This document shows, one piece after another, positions 1 through 8,602 of a DNA stretch of 64,000 bases. The notes under the pieces are model-generated. The model was not told the origin of the DNA and did no database searches. It worked only from the letters and a program-made list of their open reading frames with translations. Numbering within the stretch: the stretch's first letter is position 1; each line of letters begins with the position of its first letter. The DNA lies in contig MUCT01000047.1 in the NCBI GenBank assembly GCA_002816585.1, forward strand, positions 29,635 to 93,634, in the 5' to 3' direction. Source of the DNA: SAR202 cluster bacterium Io17-Chloro-G6 (lineage in GTDB: Bacteria > Chloroflexota > Dehalococcoidia > UBA3495). Made by a program: the position numbers and the translations under genes.

Positions 1-60
1 CTCACCCGGCTTCCAATCCGGAAAATGTGGATTGACCAGGCTATTGCAACGGCAAATAAA

Positions 61-95
61 CAGCCCCGGAGAGCTTTTCCGGGGCTGTTTATTAT
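61..95. terminator. Bidirectional rho-independent terminator
   Basis: A perfect GC-rich hairpin with arms CAGCCCCGGA and TCCGGGGCTG spans 61-87. It is followed by TTTATT on the plus strand and by TTTATTT on the minus strand. It would end transcription of a gene left of the window and of the minus-strand cupin gene that ends at 143. Confidence 0.75.
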
Positions 96-142
96 CACGA
101 CGCGGCCGTCGTCAAGTAACAGGTTAATGTTGCAACGGGAAA

Positions 143-502
143 TCAGTCGGCGGCAGTGATCGTAATGTGTGACATATAGGAGTCAGCCCGGGCGCCGTGC
201 CAATGGTTTTCGCCCTCCAGGATGTGGACTACGTCTCCTACGTTAATCTCCTGTTCATCGTTCTCGTTGGCTACCATCCCGATGCCGGATGTCACAACAA
301 GTATCTGGTCGCTCTTGTGTACGTGCCAGCCCGTGGAAGCCCCGCGTTCAAAATTGACTACGCTGCTGTTGAAGTGCTTGCTGGCGCCCTCGGGCAGAAT
401 AGGCTGCCTGGTACGCTTTACATCACCACCGGTCCAGCCCGGGATTGGGGTGGCGGTGGCAATGGGAACCGTCTCAACCTCTGCGATGCGGATAACCTTC
501 AT
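143..502 (-). CDS. Small cupin-domain protein
   Basis: A 119-residue single-domain cupin. The barrel core is visible as a glycine- and histidine-containing strand (GWHVHKSDQILVV) and a second motif (GDVVHILEGENHWHGA) that would supply metal-binding histidines. The start is placed at 502 because AGGAGG lies seven bases upstream; a longer frame to 559 has no ribosome site. Cupins of this size are usually metal-binding sugar- or small-molecule-modifying enzymes or sensors, and the substrate cannot be told from sequence. It is transcribed towards the bidirectional terminator at 61-87 and has no operon partner in the window. Confidence 0.85.
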   Translation of the reverse strand: MKVIRIAEVETVPIATATPIPGWTGGDVKRTRQPILPEGASKHFNSSVVNFERGASTGWHVHKSDQILVVTSGIGMVANENDEQEINVGDVVHILEGENHWHGARADSYMSHITITAAD

Positions 503-814
503 AAAATTCCTCCTGTGCCGGGATGAATTCCAAAGAGGATAATACACTTCTATGTGCAAGGAGGATATACCCGATTCGTTTGTTAGAAGCGGCCTAACGC
601 CGTAATATCAAAATTTACAATCAAAGGGGAATCGGGCAAAGGGGAATCGGGACCAAATGATGGCTGGATAGCAATTAAATGGGAACCCGACTGCGGCGGT
701 GGCGGTTGTTCGAGCGTGGGGTTTGTGTTAATCTGAGAGCAGTTCAACGAAACAAAAACGCAATGTCGTGCCGCCTGGCGGTGAACCCAGCCGGCGGGAT
801 ATGAGTCAAACCAA

Positions 815-1021
815 ATGCGCTGTGAGATCTGTCTAAAGGCCGGGATGAGCGGCAACAACGTAAGCCACTCCAACCGCCACACCAAGACCCGGTTCAAGGC
901 CAACGTCCACAAGCAGACGCTGGTCCGCGAGGGCAAGTCGGTCAAAGTCAAGATCTGTAGCCGTTGTCTGCGCTCCCTTCACAAGTCCAAGAAGGTCCAA
1001 AAAGTCTTCGCCGCGCTTTAA
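815..1021 (+). CDS. rpmB: 50S ribosomal protein L28
   Basis: A 68-residue basic protein with the L28 signature (GNNVSHSNRHTKTRF). It has two CxxC pairs, one at the N-terminus (CEIC) and one near the C-terminus (CSRC), which marks the zinc-binding form of L28. It is a structural component of the large ribosomal subunit. It stands alone, is read as a monocistron, and is closed by a strong terminator 28 bases after the stop. No good Shine-Dalgarno sequence precedes the ATG; the best candidate is the purine run GGCGGGA about 15 bases upstream. Confidence 0.95.
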   Translation: MRCEICLKAGMSGNNVSHSNRHTKTRFKANVHKQTLVREGKSVKVKICSRCLRSLHKSKKVQKVFAAL

Positions 1022-1048
1022 CCAGCGAAAACGTCAGAAAAGCAAAAT

Positions 1049-1077
1049 GGCCCCGGAAGCTCATCCGGGGCCTTTTT
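1049..1077 (+). terminator. Rho-independent terminator of rpmB
   Basis: The arms GGCCCCGG (1049-1056) and CCGGGGCC (1065-1072) form an eight-base-pair stem with an eight-base loop, followed by TTTTT. Confidence 0.9.
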
Positions 1078-1114
1078 ATGTGCCAAAAAGCTGAATGCTG
1101 ACCGTTGGTGGCTT

Positions 1115-1792
1115 TCAGCCCAAGATACACCCCCGCATACTCTTCATGGCCTCTGGGATGCTTTGCTGGTCGTTGAAGATGGCCGAGCCGGCCACCAGGA
1201 TAGTCGCTCCGGCCTTAATCGAATCCACGGCGGTCCAGTCGGCCTTGATGCCGCCGTCCACCTCGATCCGAGCGGAGTGCTTGGCCTGGTCGATGATGCC
1301 CCTCAGCCTGCCAATCTTGTCCAGACTCCTGGGGATGAATGACTGGCCCGATGCGCCGGGATTCACCGACATCACCATCACGATGTCCAGCAGGTGTAGC
1401 ACCTCCTCAACAGCGCTCACCGAAGTGCCCGGATTGATGGCCACGCCGACTTGGTTCCCCTTGTCCTTGATACGGGAGACCGTCCGGTGCAAGTGCCCGC
1501 AGGCTTCGGCGTGGACCAGTATCTGGTCGGTTTCAACCTTGGCGAAGGTGGACAACAGATTCTCTGGCTCTTGGATCATCAGGTGGATGTTCAGGGGGAC
1601 ATCGGTATTGGCCCGGATGGCGTCCACCACCACCTCGCCGAAGGAGATGGCGGGCACAAACACGCCGTCCATAACGTCAACGTGTATCAGGTCGGCCCCG
1701 GCCTCCGTGACCGCCTGGACTTGGCGCCCCAGGTCGGCAAAGTCGGCCGACAACACCGACGGGGCGATGAGCACCCTGGCCTCAGAAACCAT
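1115..1792 (-). CDS. rpe: Ribulose-phosphate 3-epimerase
   Basis: A 225-residue TIM-barrel enzyme that interconverts ribulose 5-phosphate and xylulose 5-phosphate in the pentose phosphate pathway. The family motifs appear in order: APSVLSADF at the N-terminus, HVDVMDG (metal and catalytic Asp), HLM, MSVNPG, and the phosphate-binding EVDGGI with a later glycine-rich stretch. Length is normal for the family. The start codon lies inside the last codons of argH (11-base overlap), so the two genes are probably cotranscribed and translationally coupled. That pairing of an arginine gene with a pentose-phosphate gene has no obvious functional logic. Confidence 0.95.
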   Translation of the reverse strand: MVSEARVLIAPSVLSADFADLGRQVQAVTEAGADLIHVDVMDGVFVPAISFGEVVVDAIRANTDVPLNIHLMIQEPENLLSTFAKVETDQILVHAEACGHLHRTVSRIKDKGNQVGVAINPGTSVSAVEEVLHLLDIVMVMSVNPGASGQSFIPRSLDKIGRLRGIIDQAKHSARIEVDGGIKADWTAVDSIKAGATILVAGSAIFNDQQSIPEAMKSMRGCILG

Positions 1793-3131
1793 CTGCCGCA
1801 GCCTTCAATAACCTTTTCGCATCGTCCAACGCAGCAGCCACGCGGCCCGGCGCGGTGCCACCGGGGTTGTCGCGGGCCGCGGCGGACGACTGGGCGGTGA
1901 TGTTGTACACGTCCAACTCGAATCGGTCCGAGAATTTCTTGTAATCTTCCACCGTTAGTTGAAACAGATGGATATTATGGTCGTCACAATGCCGGCAGAT
2001 TTCCTGTACAATCCCGTGAGCTTCCCTGAACGGAATACCCCTGTGAACTAGGTAGTCGGCCAGATCGGTGGCCAGCATCTGACTTTCATCGGCCAAACCG
2101 GAAACCCGGTCACCGTTGAGTTTCATGCCGGGCAACATGGCCTGGAAGACCTCCAGAGTCGTCATCAGGGTGTCCGCTGCGTCGAAGAAGCCCTCCTTGT
2201 CCTCCTGCATGTCCCGGTTGTAGGTCAAGGGCAGGCCCTTCAGTATGGTGAGCATCCCCATCAGGTCGCCGTAAACCCGGCCGGTCTTTCCCCGGGCCAG
2301 TTCGGCGAAGTCGGGGTTCCGTTTCTGGGGCATGATGCTGCTGCCGGTGGTGAATTCGTCCGAAAGCCGGATGAACCCGAACTCGCCGCTGGACCAAAGC
2401 ACTAGTTCCTCGGACATGCGGGAGAAGTGCATCATGCAAACCGAAGCCGCCGCCAGGAACTCCACCACGAAGTCCCGGTCTGAGACGGCATCCATGCTAT
2501 TGAGACTGATATCGCTGAAACCCAACTCCTCCGCCAGAAACTCCCGGTCGGTGTTGTAGGCCACCCCGGCCAGGGCCCCGCTGCCCAAGGGCATCACGTC
2601 GGTTCGGTGGTAGCAGTCCAGGAACCGGCCGATGTCCCTTTGGAACATCTCGAAGTAGGCCAGCATATGATGGGCGAACAGGACCGGCTGGGCCCGTTGC
2701 AGGTGGGTGTAGCCGGGCATCACCACGCCCTGATAGCGGCTGGCGAGCTCCACCAGCGCCTGCTGCATGCCCCGGAGTTCCCGGACCAATTCGGCGATGG
2801 CATTTTTAGCGTAGAGCCGGAGGTCAAGGGCTACCTGGTCATTCCTGGACCGTGCTGTGTGCAGCCTTCCCGCCGCCTCGCCGATGAGCTGGTGCAGGCG
2901 GCTCTCAATGTTCATGTGCAGGTCTTCCAGGGCCGGGTCCCAAGGGAAGGAGTCGTTCTCAATCTCCTTCTTGATGTCCTTCAGCCCGTGAATTATCTGT
3001 TTGGCGTCGTCACGGGAGATAATGTCCTGTTTGGCCAGCATCTTGGCGTGGGCGATTGACCCGGCGATGTCCTGCAGGTATAGGCGCCGGTCATAGTCGA
3101 TGGAAACGGTGTATCGGTTGAATTTAGTCAT
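1782..3131 (-). CDS. argH: Argininosuccinate lyase (N-terminus shorter than usual)
   Basis: Cleaves argininosuccinate to arginine and fumarate, the last step of arginine synthesis. The fumarase/aspartase-superfamily signature [12 protein letters not shown] is present, as are the conserved HTARSRNDQ and [10 protein letters not shown] stretches. The ATG at 3131 gives about 449 residues. Family members normally carry some 15-20 more N-terminal residues with a WGGRF-like motif; none is found in any minus frame upstream. A GTG at 3155 would add eight residues, but the promoter at 3141-3169 places the transcript start just before 3131, suggesting a leaderless mRNA. It overlaps the start of rpe. Confidence 0.93.
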   Translation of the reverse strand: MTKFNRYTVSIDYDRRLYLQDIAGSIAHAKMLAKQDIISRDDAKQIIHGLKDIKKEIENDSFPWDPALEDLHMNIESRLHQLIGEAAGRLHTARSRNDQVALDLRLYAKNAIAELVRELRGMQQALVELASRYQGVVMPGYTHLQRAQPVLFAHHMLAYFEMFQRDIGRFLDCYHRTDVMPLGSGALAGVAYNTDREFLAEELGFSDISLNSMDAVSDRDFVVEFLAAASVCMMHFSRMSEELVLWSSGEFGFIRLSDEFTTGSSIMPQKRNPDFAELARGKTGRVYGDLMGMLTILKGLPLTYNRDMQEDKEGFFDAADTLMTTLEVFQAMLPGMKLNGDRVSGLADESQMLATDLADYLVHRGIPFREAHGIVQEICRHCDDHNIHLFQLTVEDYKKFSDRFELDVYNITAQSSAAARDNPGGTAPGRVAAALDDAKRLLKAAADGF

Positions 3132-3140
3132 ACTTAATAG

Positions 3141-3169
3141 ACTATAAACCCACACGTGGCTTGTCTCAA
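3141..3169 (-). promoter_or_regulatory. Sigma-70-type promoter of argH-rpe
   Basis: Read on the minus strand: TTGAGA (3169-3164), a 17-base spacer, then TATAGT (3146-3141). Only nine bases separate the -10 element from the argH ATG, so the predicted start site is within a few bases of the start codon (leaderless or nearly so). Confidence 0.65.
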
Positions 3170-3249
3170 GGAAAACCGCAAGCGCCCTATGCTAAAATTT
3201 CGGTCACAAATACAGGCCGGAATCTTCAGAACCACTTAGAGGTGCCGAT

Positions 3250-3603
3250 ATGACTAGCTTGAACCAGGAGAAATGCGAGGCCTGCCGCCGGGACTCTCCC
3301 AGCGTGACCGATGATGAGGTTGCCCAGTTGAAACCTGAATTGCCCGACTGGGAGATGATCAAAGAAGATGAAATACCCAAGTTGGACCGGGTCTTTAAGT
3401 TCAAGAATTTCCAGCAGGCCCTGGACTTCACCACCGAGTTGGGCAGCTTGGCCGAGGAGCAGGGACACCACCCCCGGCTGACCACAGAATGGGGACGGGT
3501 CCAGGTGACCTGGTGGACCCACAAGATTAGGAACCTTCACCGAAACGACTTTGTCATGGCGGCCAAGTCGGACCAGGTCTACCAAGCGACTCCCCAGGAG
3601 TAG
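3250..3603 (+). CDS. phhB: Pterin-4a-carbinolamine dehydratase
   Basis: A 117-residue protein of the PCD/DCoH family, which dehydrates 4a-hydroxytetrahydrobiopterin. The diagnostic stretch EEQGHHPRL followed by WWTH and the final NDFVMA element is complete, including the paired histidines used in catalysis. An N-terminal CxxC (CEAC) precedes the core, as in many bacterial members. GAGGTG lies just upstream of the ATG. The downstream flavin oxidoreductase begins two bases after the stop, so the two form an operon. No aromatic amino-acid hydroxylase is in the window, so its role here may be pterin recycling or something else. Confidence 0.9.
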   Translation: MTSLNQEKCEACRRDSPSVTDDEVAQLKPELPDWEMIKEDEIPKLDRVFKFKNFQQALDFTTELGSLAEEQGHHPRLTTEWGRVQVTWWTHKIRNLHRNDFVMAAKSDQVYQATPQE

Positions 3604-3605
3604 TC

Positions 3606-4628
3606 ATGCGAGTCACCTACCGGCTGGCTTCAAAGGAACTGGCGTCCGTAGCCGCCGAGGCCGCCTGGGCCGAGTCCATGGGCTATGACTCCGTGACCAG
3701 CAATGAGACCGCCCACGACTCGTTCCTGCCCCTGACCCTGGCCGCCACCTCCACCAGCCGCGCCACCTTGGAGACCAGAGTGGCCATTGCCTTCCCCCGT
3801 TCTCCCATGATCACTGCCTACCTGGCCAGGGACCTGCAAGACCTGTCCAAGGGCCGGTTCCGGCTGGGTCTGGGCACCCAAGTCAAGGGACATATCGAAC
3901 GCCGATTCTCCACCAACTGGGAGGCGCCGGGGCCGCGTTTGAGGGAGTACGTCCAGTCCTTGAAAGCGATCTGGCACAGTTGGCAAACCGGCGAGAAGCT
4001 GGACTACCAGGGCAAGAGCTACCAGTTTTCGCTGATGACCCCGTTCTTTAACCCCGGCCCCAGCGAGTACCAGCAGCCCGAGGTCTTCACCGCTGCCGTG
4101 AACAGCTACAACTGCCAGGTGGCCGGCGAGGTCTCGGACGGCTTGATGCTCCATAGTCTCACCTCGCCCCAGTATGTGCGCGATGTTGTGCGTCCTGGGT
4201 TGGAGAAGGGCGCCGCGAAGGCCGGCAGAGACGGGAACTCGTTGAAGATCACCGGTGGCGGCTTCATCATCACAGGACCGGACCGTTCCAGCATCCGTGC
4301 CGTGCAAGCCGACGTGCGCCGCCACATCGCCTTCTACGCCTCCACCCGCACCTACTTCCCGGTACTGGAGGCGCATGGTTTCCAGGAGATTGGCCAGAAG
4401 CTCCATGAGATGTCTCTCAAGGGCGAATGGGCCGAGATGGGCGAGTTGGTCAGCGACGAGATGCTGGACGCCTTCTGCGTCTCCGGCGAATACGACGAGA
4501 TCGCCGACAAGTTCGTCAGCCGCTACGGCGGGCTGCTGGACGAGGTGAGCTTCACCGTCTACAGCGAAAACCCGCCCGAAGAGGCCCAGATGCGGAAGAT
4601 GGTCCGCCGGCTCCAAGAACTGGTTTAA
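3606..4628 (+). CDS. Luciferase-like (LLM class) flavin/F420-dependent oxidoreductase
   Basis: A 340-residue TIM-barrel protein of the bacterial luciferase-like monooxygenase superfamily. Visible family features are the N-terminal AAWAESMGYDSV helix, the LETRVAIAFPRSP strand, the LGLGTQVKGHIERRF motif, and a C-terminal helical end. These enzymes use reduced FMN or coenzyme F420; the cofactor cannot be settled from sequence. The gene starts two bases after phhB and is probably cotranscribed with it. A second, distinct LLM gene lies at 23275. Multiple paralogues of this family are typical of SAR202-like Chloroflexota. Confidence 0.88.
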   Translation: MRVTYRLASKELASVAAEAAWAESMGYDSVTSNETAHDSFLPLTLAATSTSRATLETRVAIAFPRSPMITAYLARDLQDLSKGRFRLGLGTQVKGHIERRFSTNWEAPGPRLREYVQSLKAIWHSWQTGEKLDYQGKSYQFSLMTPFFNPGPSEYQQPEVFTAAVNSYNCQVAGEVSDGLMLHSLTSPQYVRDVVRPGLEKGAAKAGRDGNSLKITGGGFIITGPDRSSIRAVQADVRRHIAFYASTRTYFPVLEAHGFQEIGQKLHEMSLKGEWAEMGELVSDEMLDAFCVSGEYDEIADKFVSRYGGLLDEVSFTVYSENPPEEAQMRKMVRRLQELV

Positions 4629-4790
4629 GCCCGGCGATTGGGCGGAGTTGCATGGCGTCACGAAGCTGGGGACCGGAGCAAGATGATCTCGCTCCAGCGG
4701 GGCAACCATGCCGGGCTGATGCTGAAGTCAGGAAGGACATAGATGCACTACAGCGTCAGCCGTGGTCAAGGTCGCTAAGGCCGGGTCGAG

Positions 4791-5153
4791 CTAATTCCAT
4801 GACCTGCGGATGGTTCCGAGAATTTGTTCCTGGCTGAAAGGCTTGATCACGAAACCCACGGCGCCCATCTTAATCGCCAGCATGAGCGAACGTTGCTGGT
4901 CTACGTCCATCGACATTGCCACTTTGGCACGGGGGTCGATTTCAAAAATTTCTTGCAAGGCTAGCAGACAATCCATGTCAGGCATGGTGATGTCCATGAA
5001 AACAATGTCCGGCTGGAATTCGCTATAAACGGAAATCGCTTCATCCCCGTCGGCCGCTTCGGCAACGTCAAATCCATTTTCGACTAGCATCTGCCTGCAA
5101 TCCAACCTCATGGATGCATCGTCATGCACCACCATTACTTTTTGAATTCCCAT
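4791..5153 (-). CDS. Stand-alone CheY-like response regulator receiver protein
   Basis: 120 residues forming one receiver domain with no output domain. The acidic pocket is D11-D12, the phosphoacceptor is D54 (FMDITMPD), the conserved switch Ser/Thr position is S81, and the invariant lysine is K104 (IKPF). AGGAGG lies upstream of the ATG. No histidine kinase is adjacent, so its partner is elsewhere or it acts in a phosphorelay. A small membrane-protein ORF lies upstream on the same strand. Confidence 0.92.
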   Translation of the reverse strand: MGIQKVMVVHDDASMRLDCRQMLVENGFDVAEAADGDEAISVYSEFQPDIVFMDITMPDMDCLLALQEIFEIDPRAKVAMSMDVDQQRSLMLAIKMGAVGFVIKPFSQEQILGTIRRSWN

Positions 5154-5328
5154 GGTTAACTCCCCCTCCTGAAATTGGTTTTGCCGTCATAGCAAAACTC
5201 TGTTGCTCGAATGTTTCGCTTTTCCCCAGGCGACAAAGGTCTTGAAAGCTCCTATCTGTTGATCTCCGCGACGATACCGGCGACTCCCACTCCGGCTTCA
5301 GGCCGCTGGTTGGCTATTAATTTCAAAG

Positions 5329-5670
5329 CTAGGTCCGATGACGTTGCCGTTGTGCAGAGAAAGATTTGAGCTTTGGGAGCAACAAGAGTCCTGCGCGTAT
5401 TGACCAACTGATACTAAGAAACACAATCACGATCGCCAGGACGGCTATGAATACGGGTAGGATCAGCAACCGTTTCGATAGCGGTTTTAGAGCATGACTT
5501 GCTGCGTCTGGGTTTCCAGCGTCAGTGTATGAACCGGTAGCTCGCGGCTCATATGGTTTTCGCCGTCGATCTTTAGCGTCCACCGCCCTATTCCTGTCGA
5601 GCCAGGCAAACGGCCGGAAGCTTGCTAGATGCATTCGATAACTTACTTTCAATTTATGTACGCCTAACAT
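5329..5670 (-). CDS. Small single-pass membrane protein, unrecognised
   Basis: 113 residues: a basic hydrophilic N-terminal half, then one strongly hydrophobic helix (about residues 70-93, LLILPVFIAVLAIVIVFLS) and a short basic tail. No family recognised. Support for it being a gene is a good minus-strand promoter at 5748-5775 with an AT-rich leader. After the stop, another minus frame remains open for about 44 codons (to about 5257) with protein-like composition, so the C-terminus may be frameshifted or the gene may be a decayed longer membrane sensor upstream of the receiver gene. Start could also be the internal ATG at codon 13. Confidence 0.4.
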   Translation of the reverse strand: MLGVHKLKVSYRMHLASFRPFAWLDRNRAVDAKDRRRKPYEPRATGSYTDAGNPDAASHALKPLSKRLLILPVFIAVLAIVIVFLSISWSIRAGLLLLPKLKSFSAQRQRHRT

Positions 5671-5747
5671 AAGTTAATTACATAAATTTACGTATAACAT
5701 AATTAAACATCTTTTATTTCGACATAATCCGTCATAATTGTGGTGGC

Positions 5748-5775
5748 ATTGTAGGCGAATATAACGATTTGTCAA
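5748..5775 (-). promoter_or_regulatory. Sigma-70-type promoter upstream of the small membrane protein
   Basis: Minus strand TTGACA (5775-5770), 16-base spacer, TACAAT (5753-5748). The transcript would start near 5741 and carry about 70 AT-rich leader bases before the ATG at 5670. The leader contains an imperfect direct repeat (AATTT...TAACATAA...TTAA, twice, about 5651-5710). Confidence 0.6.
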
Positions 5776-6162
5776 CCCCCGGCAGGCCATTTTTATACGA
5801 GTTTTGGAGAATCGCCAAACGTCTGAGACTAAAGGGATATTCCTCAGCGCCTCCAACAGGTCCTGCCGGACCGTCAGCAGTGCCTCAGAGTCCGGCTTGA
5901 TGTGGTGCTCGTTGAGCGATTCGTTGGGATAGTCCACGGTCCTCTGAAAGCCGTCGCCCTTCCGTTTCCTTGTGCTTGGGGTAGATTGAAGAACTCCCAT
6001 GGTGGCAACCGCTATCGGCGCGAAACTACAGGCGCATGGGGAGACGATTGGTCTCGGCCAGAGACATTAGCGTGTTGAAAATTACCGGCAACTCCCCCAC
6101 TATTGCCAGGATGGAACGACTCCAAGAAATCGGGTTGAACCGATTGGTGACGGGGCGTGCGA

Positions 6163-6894
6163 ATGGCGGACATCCAGACGGCTTCTGGTCCCTTCAAGCG
6201 GGGCAACGAGACCGCGCTGACCTATGACCTGAAGATGGCGGCGTGGGAGTGGTTGTATCACGAGGCCGGCTGCCGGGTTATCGGACTGGAGGTCAAGCTG
6301 GAAGGGCCGGGCGGGCGCATAGTCGACTTGGCCGCGGTGGGGCCCCAGAACACCTTCTACATCGTCGAGGTGAAGTCCAGCAGGCCGGACTTCTTGCGGG
6401 ATGACCACACCGCCGGCGACTTTTCCGAGCTACGGGGCAGGGAACTCGCCGTCGAGGGACGCACCGACTTGGCCAAGGAGACGCTGCGTCAGGCGGTTGA
6501 ATTCGCCAAGGAGAAATACCCCGATGCCTGGCGGGAGGTCCCAGCGTTCAAGCAAGCCTTGGCCGACTACCGCCGAGTGGCTGGCAAAGAAGAGGCGTAC
6601 CGCAACCGCGTAACCTCATTCAGCACCAAGTTCCACGATCCCAAGTTCATGGGGATCGCCGACTTCCACTACTTGATTGCCCCCAAAGGCGTGGTAACCC
6701 GCAGCAGCGTGCCGCCCCAATGGGGCCTGCTCGACCAAACCCCAGCCGTCATTCTCCCCGCGGCCCCTAAAGAGGTCCGGAAAAACACGGGAATCGTCTC
6801 CAACTTCCTGCGCGCCATCGCCCGGAGCAACACCACATCGATGATGCGCAGCCAGGGATTGGGTTTCACCAGAGGAGAAACCTTTGTGGAGTAG
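6163..6894 (+). CDS. MmcB-like PD-(D/E)xK nuclease-fold protein
   Basis: 243 residues. The core D55-LAAVG...IVE69VK71SSRPDFLRDD matches the D-x(n)-ExK site of the restriction-endonuclease fold, in the arrangement of MmcB family proteins linked to DNA repair. The C-terminal part (FHYLIAP...PPQWGLL) also matches the family. Between residues about 80 and 165 there is an extra largely helical, charged segment rich in Lys and Glu, which ordinary MmcB proteins of about 150 residues lack. ATG at 6163 is preferred over GTG at 6157. The gene is isolated. Nuclease activity is inference only. Confidence 0.7.
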   Translation: MADIQTASGPFKRGNETALTYDLKMAAWEWLYHEAGCRVIGLEVKLEGPGGRIVDLAAVGPQNTFYIVEVKSSRPDFLRDDHTAGDFSELRGRELAVEGRTDLAKETLRQAVEFAKEKYPDAWREVPAFKQALADYRRVAGKEEAYRNRVTSFSTKFHDPKFMGIADFHYLIAPKGVVTRSSVPPQWGLLDQTPAVILPAAPKEVRKNTGIVSNFLRAIARSNTTSMMRSQGLGFTRGETFVE

Positions 6895-7165
6895 GACATC
6901 GACCCGGGGATCTTGCTCTGGCGGTAGAGCAAATCTCGGGCCTCTGGCCTAGGCGGACTATTGGCCTTCCGCCGGCCCGCCAATGACACCATAGCTTGTA
7001 GGAATCAGCGCCTTTGTGAGTCCTTACGAGAGGAGAGCGAGCAAGTACTGGGCGAACGCCGCATCTTTCATCCCCCTCAAAGCATTAAAATATTCGCTTG
7101 GGTGATCGACAGGATCATTACGGATCTATCTCAGTGGACCTGTATACATGCACGGGAGTAATGAA

Positions 7166-8215
7166 TTGCGTGTTCGTAAGGCATTTTGGTTTCTTGGATT
7201 ATTTGCTCTGGTCGCATTGGCAATAGCGGCCTGCGGCGGGTCTGACCTTACGGCCACCCCATTGCCAACTGCGGCGGTCAGTCCAACGGCCGGCCTAGCG
7301 ATTGGTCCAACCTCGGCGGCTGTCTCTCAACAGGAATCGTCAGAATTGAGTGCGGAAGATGAGGAATTCCTGGCTGCGGTCACGGACGCCCAATTGTTGT
7401 CGGTAGAGATATTCATGGGTTTCGGGCAAATCATTTCCCAGACGTATCCGTTGCGCGAGACCTTATTGGCTGCGCTATTGGAAGCTGGTGTAGGCACACC
7501 GTTCATCGGAAATGTGGCTGCTCTCGAAGCGCTCGATCCACCGGAGCGCTTCCGGGAAGACTACCGGATCTGGTTGGAAGCCGCTAGAGAATTGCTCCGG
7601 ATCGATACCGAAGCAGCCGAAGCAGTGCGAGATGGAGATCTGGTCAGGTTTGCACACCTCAACGGTGATCTCGCCGAAACGAGCGTCAGAGGTCGACTTG
7701 CATTGTCACCTGTCTTTTGTCAGAGCACCGCAACCGATCCAGGCGCGGCGGCAAATTGTTCGCAGGAAGGATCGGTCTTAACCGGAGAATACGAAATCGG
7801 TATCGATAATCCCTTGAGGACGTATCTGCCGAATTTCGCTGCGGCGCAGAGTACCCTGGCGTTCCGATTGTCCCTGACGCCTGAGGAAATGGGGCAGGTC
7901 TTGTCATCGATGGCTGACGGTTCCCGAGACTCATTCCAAGCGGTCGAATCCGCGTTGAGAACCATGACACCTCCAGATGAACTGACCGCTGACCACGAGC
8001 GCTTGCAAGCATATTTCGGTGAAGCGCTGGCTATTGTTGAGGAGGTGACGAGCCTTCGCGAGGATGGAGAACTAAATGAAGCACGTTTGGAATTGCAAAA
8101 ATTAGAGCAACCATACTGCGAAGCTCGTGGGAGTTTCGAGTCGAGCGACTTCAAGGCGGCGGTTGCTATTTTCTTTACTGGAGATCCGGGATCCTGCGGT
8201 GGCGCTGCTTTTTAG
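7166..8215 (+). CDS. Secreted lipoprotein with two related helical domains
   Basis: A lipoprotein signal peptide is clear: a basic start (RVRK), a hydrophobic core, and the lipobox IAAC followed by GG. A Thr/Pro/Ser-rich linker follows, then a largely helical mature part. Two segments look like an internal duplication: both contain PPE(R/L), a run of amphipathic helix and a late Cys (about residues 120-185 and 275-345). No named family recognised. TTG at 7166 is favoured because GGGAG lies seven bases upstream; ATG at 7148 is an alternative with no ribosome site. It is likely anchored on the outer face of the cytoplasmic membrane. Confidence 0.75.
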   Translation: MRVRKAFWFLGLFALVALAIAACGGSDLTATPLPTAAVSPTAGLAIGPTSAAVSQQESSELSAEDEEFLAAVTDAQLLSVEIFMGFGQIISQTYPLRETLLAALLEAGVGTPFIGNVAALEALDPPERFREDYRIWLEAARELLRIDTEAAEAVRDGDLVRFAHLNGDLAETSVRGRLALSPVFCQSTATDPGAAANCSQEGSVLTGEYEIGIDNPLRTYLPNFAAAQSTLAFRLSLTPEEMGQVLSSMADGSRDSFQAVESALRTMTPPDELTADHERLQAYFGEALAIVEEVTSLREDGELNEARLELQKLEQPYCEARGSFESSDFKAAVAIFFTGDPGSCGGAAF

Positions 8216-8602
8216 GACCAAAAAAATTCTCCAACGGGGCAGGCGCTACAGGTTTCCTTATGGAGGCAACCCCGATGCCAACTTTGGGAGCGGGAAAGTC
8301 CGAAGGGAAGTTGTGCTGGTTCGCGATGGCGCCGAAAGCGTCGTGGATGATCTGCCCACATTGTTCAGAGTCGGCGGGTGTTCAAGGGCGTAGAGTTATC
8401 GCCATTGGGTTGCCTCCCACATAACAAGATGAACTCTGGGAATGCCAACCGGTCCGAAAGGAAACCTTTGATTTCTGGAGAGAATAGGCCGGGTTTTGGT
8501 GCAGGGCCATGTCACGGGCATGTAGATTTCTTAATCACACTCATAACATTCCGTCATGTTTTAGGTGACGCCCGGTGGCGACAAGGTCGGGTAATTCAAC
8601 GC
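8216..8602. other. Intergenic region between convergent genes
   Basis: 387 bases. Apart from the weak small ORF at 8275-8424, I see no structured RNA, repeat or clear terminator. Confidence 0.5.
8275..8424 (+). CDS. Possible 49-residue small protein
   Basis: An ATG at 8275 is preceded by GGAGG (8262-8266, eight-base spacing) and opens 49 codons to a TAA at 8422-8424. The product contains one CxxC (ICPHCS). Only the ribosome site and the open frame support it. Confidence 0.22.
   Translation: MPTLGAGKSEGKLCWFAMAPKASWMICPHCSESAGVQGRRVIAIGLPPT

Noticed and set aside
583..951. Open frame antisense to rpmB
   Set aside because: Overlaps the clear L28 gene on the other strand and has no domain or ribosome site.
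3630..4709. 359-residue frame antisense to the first LLM oxidoreductase
   Set aside because: High-GC shadow without domains, while the opposite strand has clear family motifs and operon spacing.
5674..6000. 108-residue minus-strand open frame
   Set aside because: Its 3' part contains the promoter at 5748-5775, there is no ribosome site and no recognisable domain.
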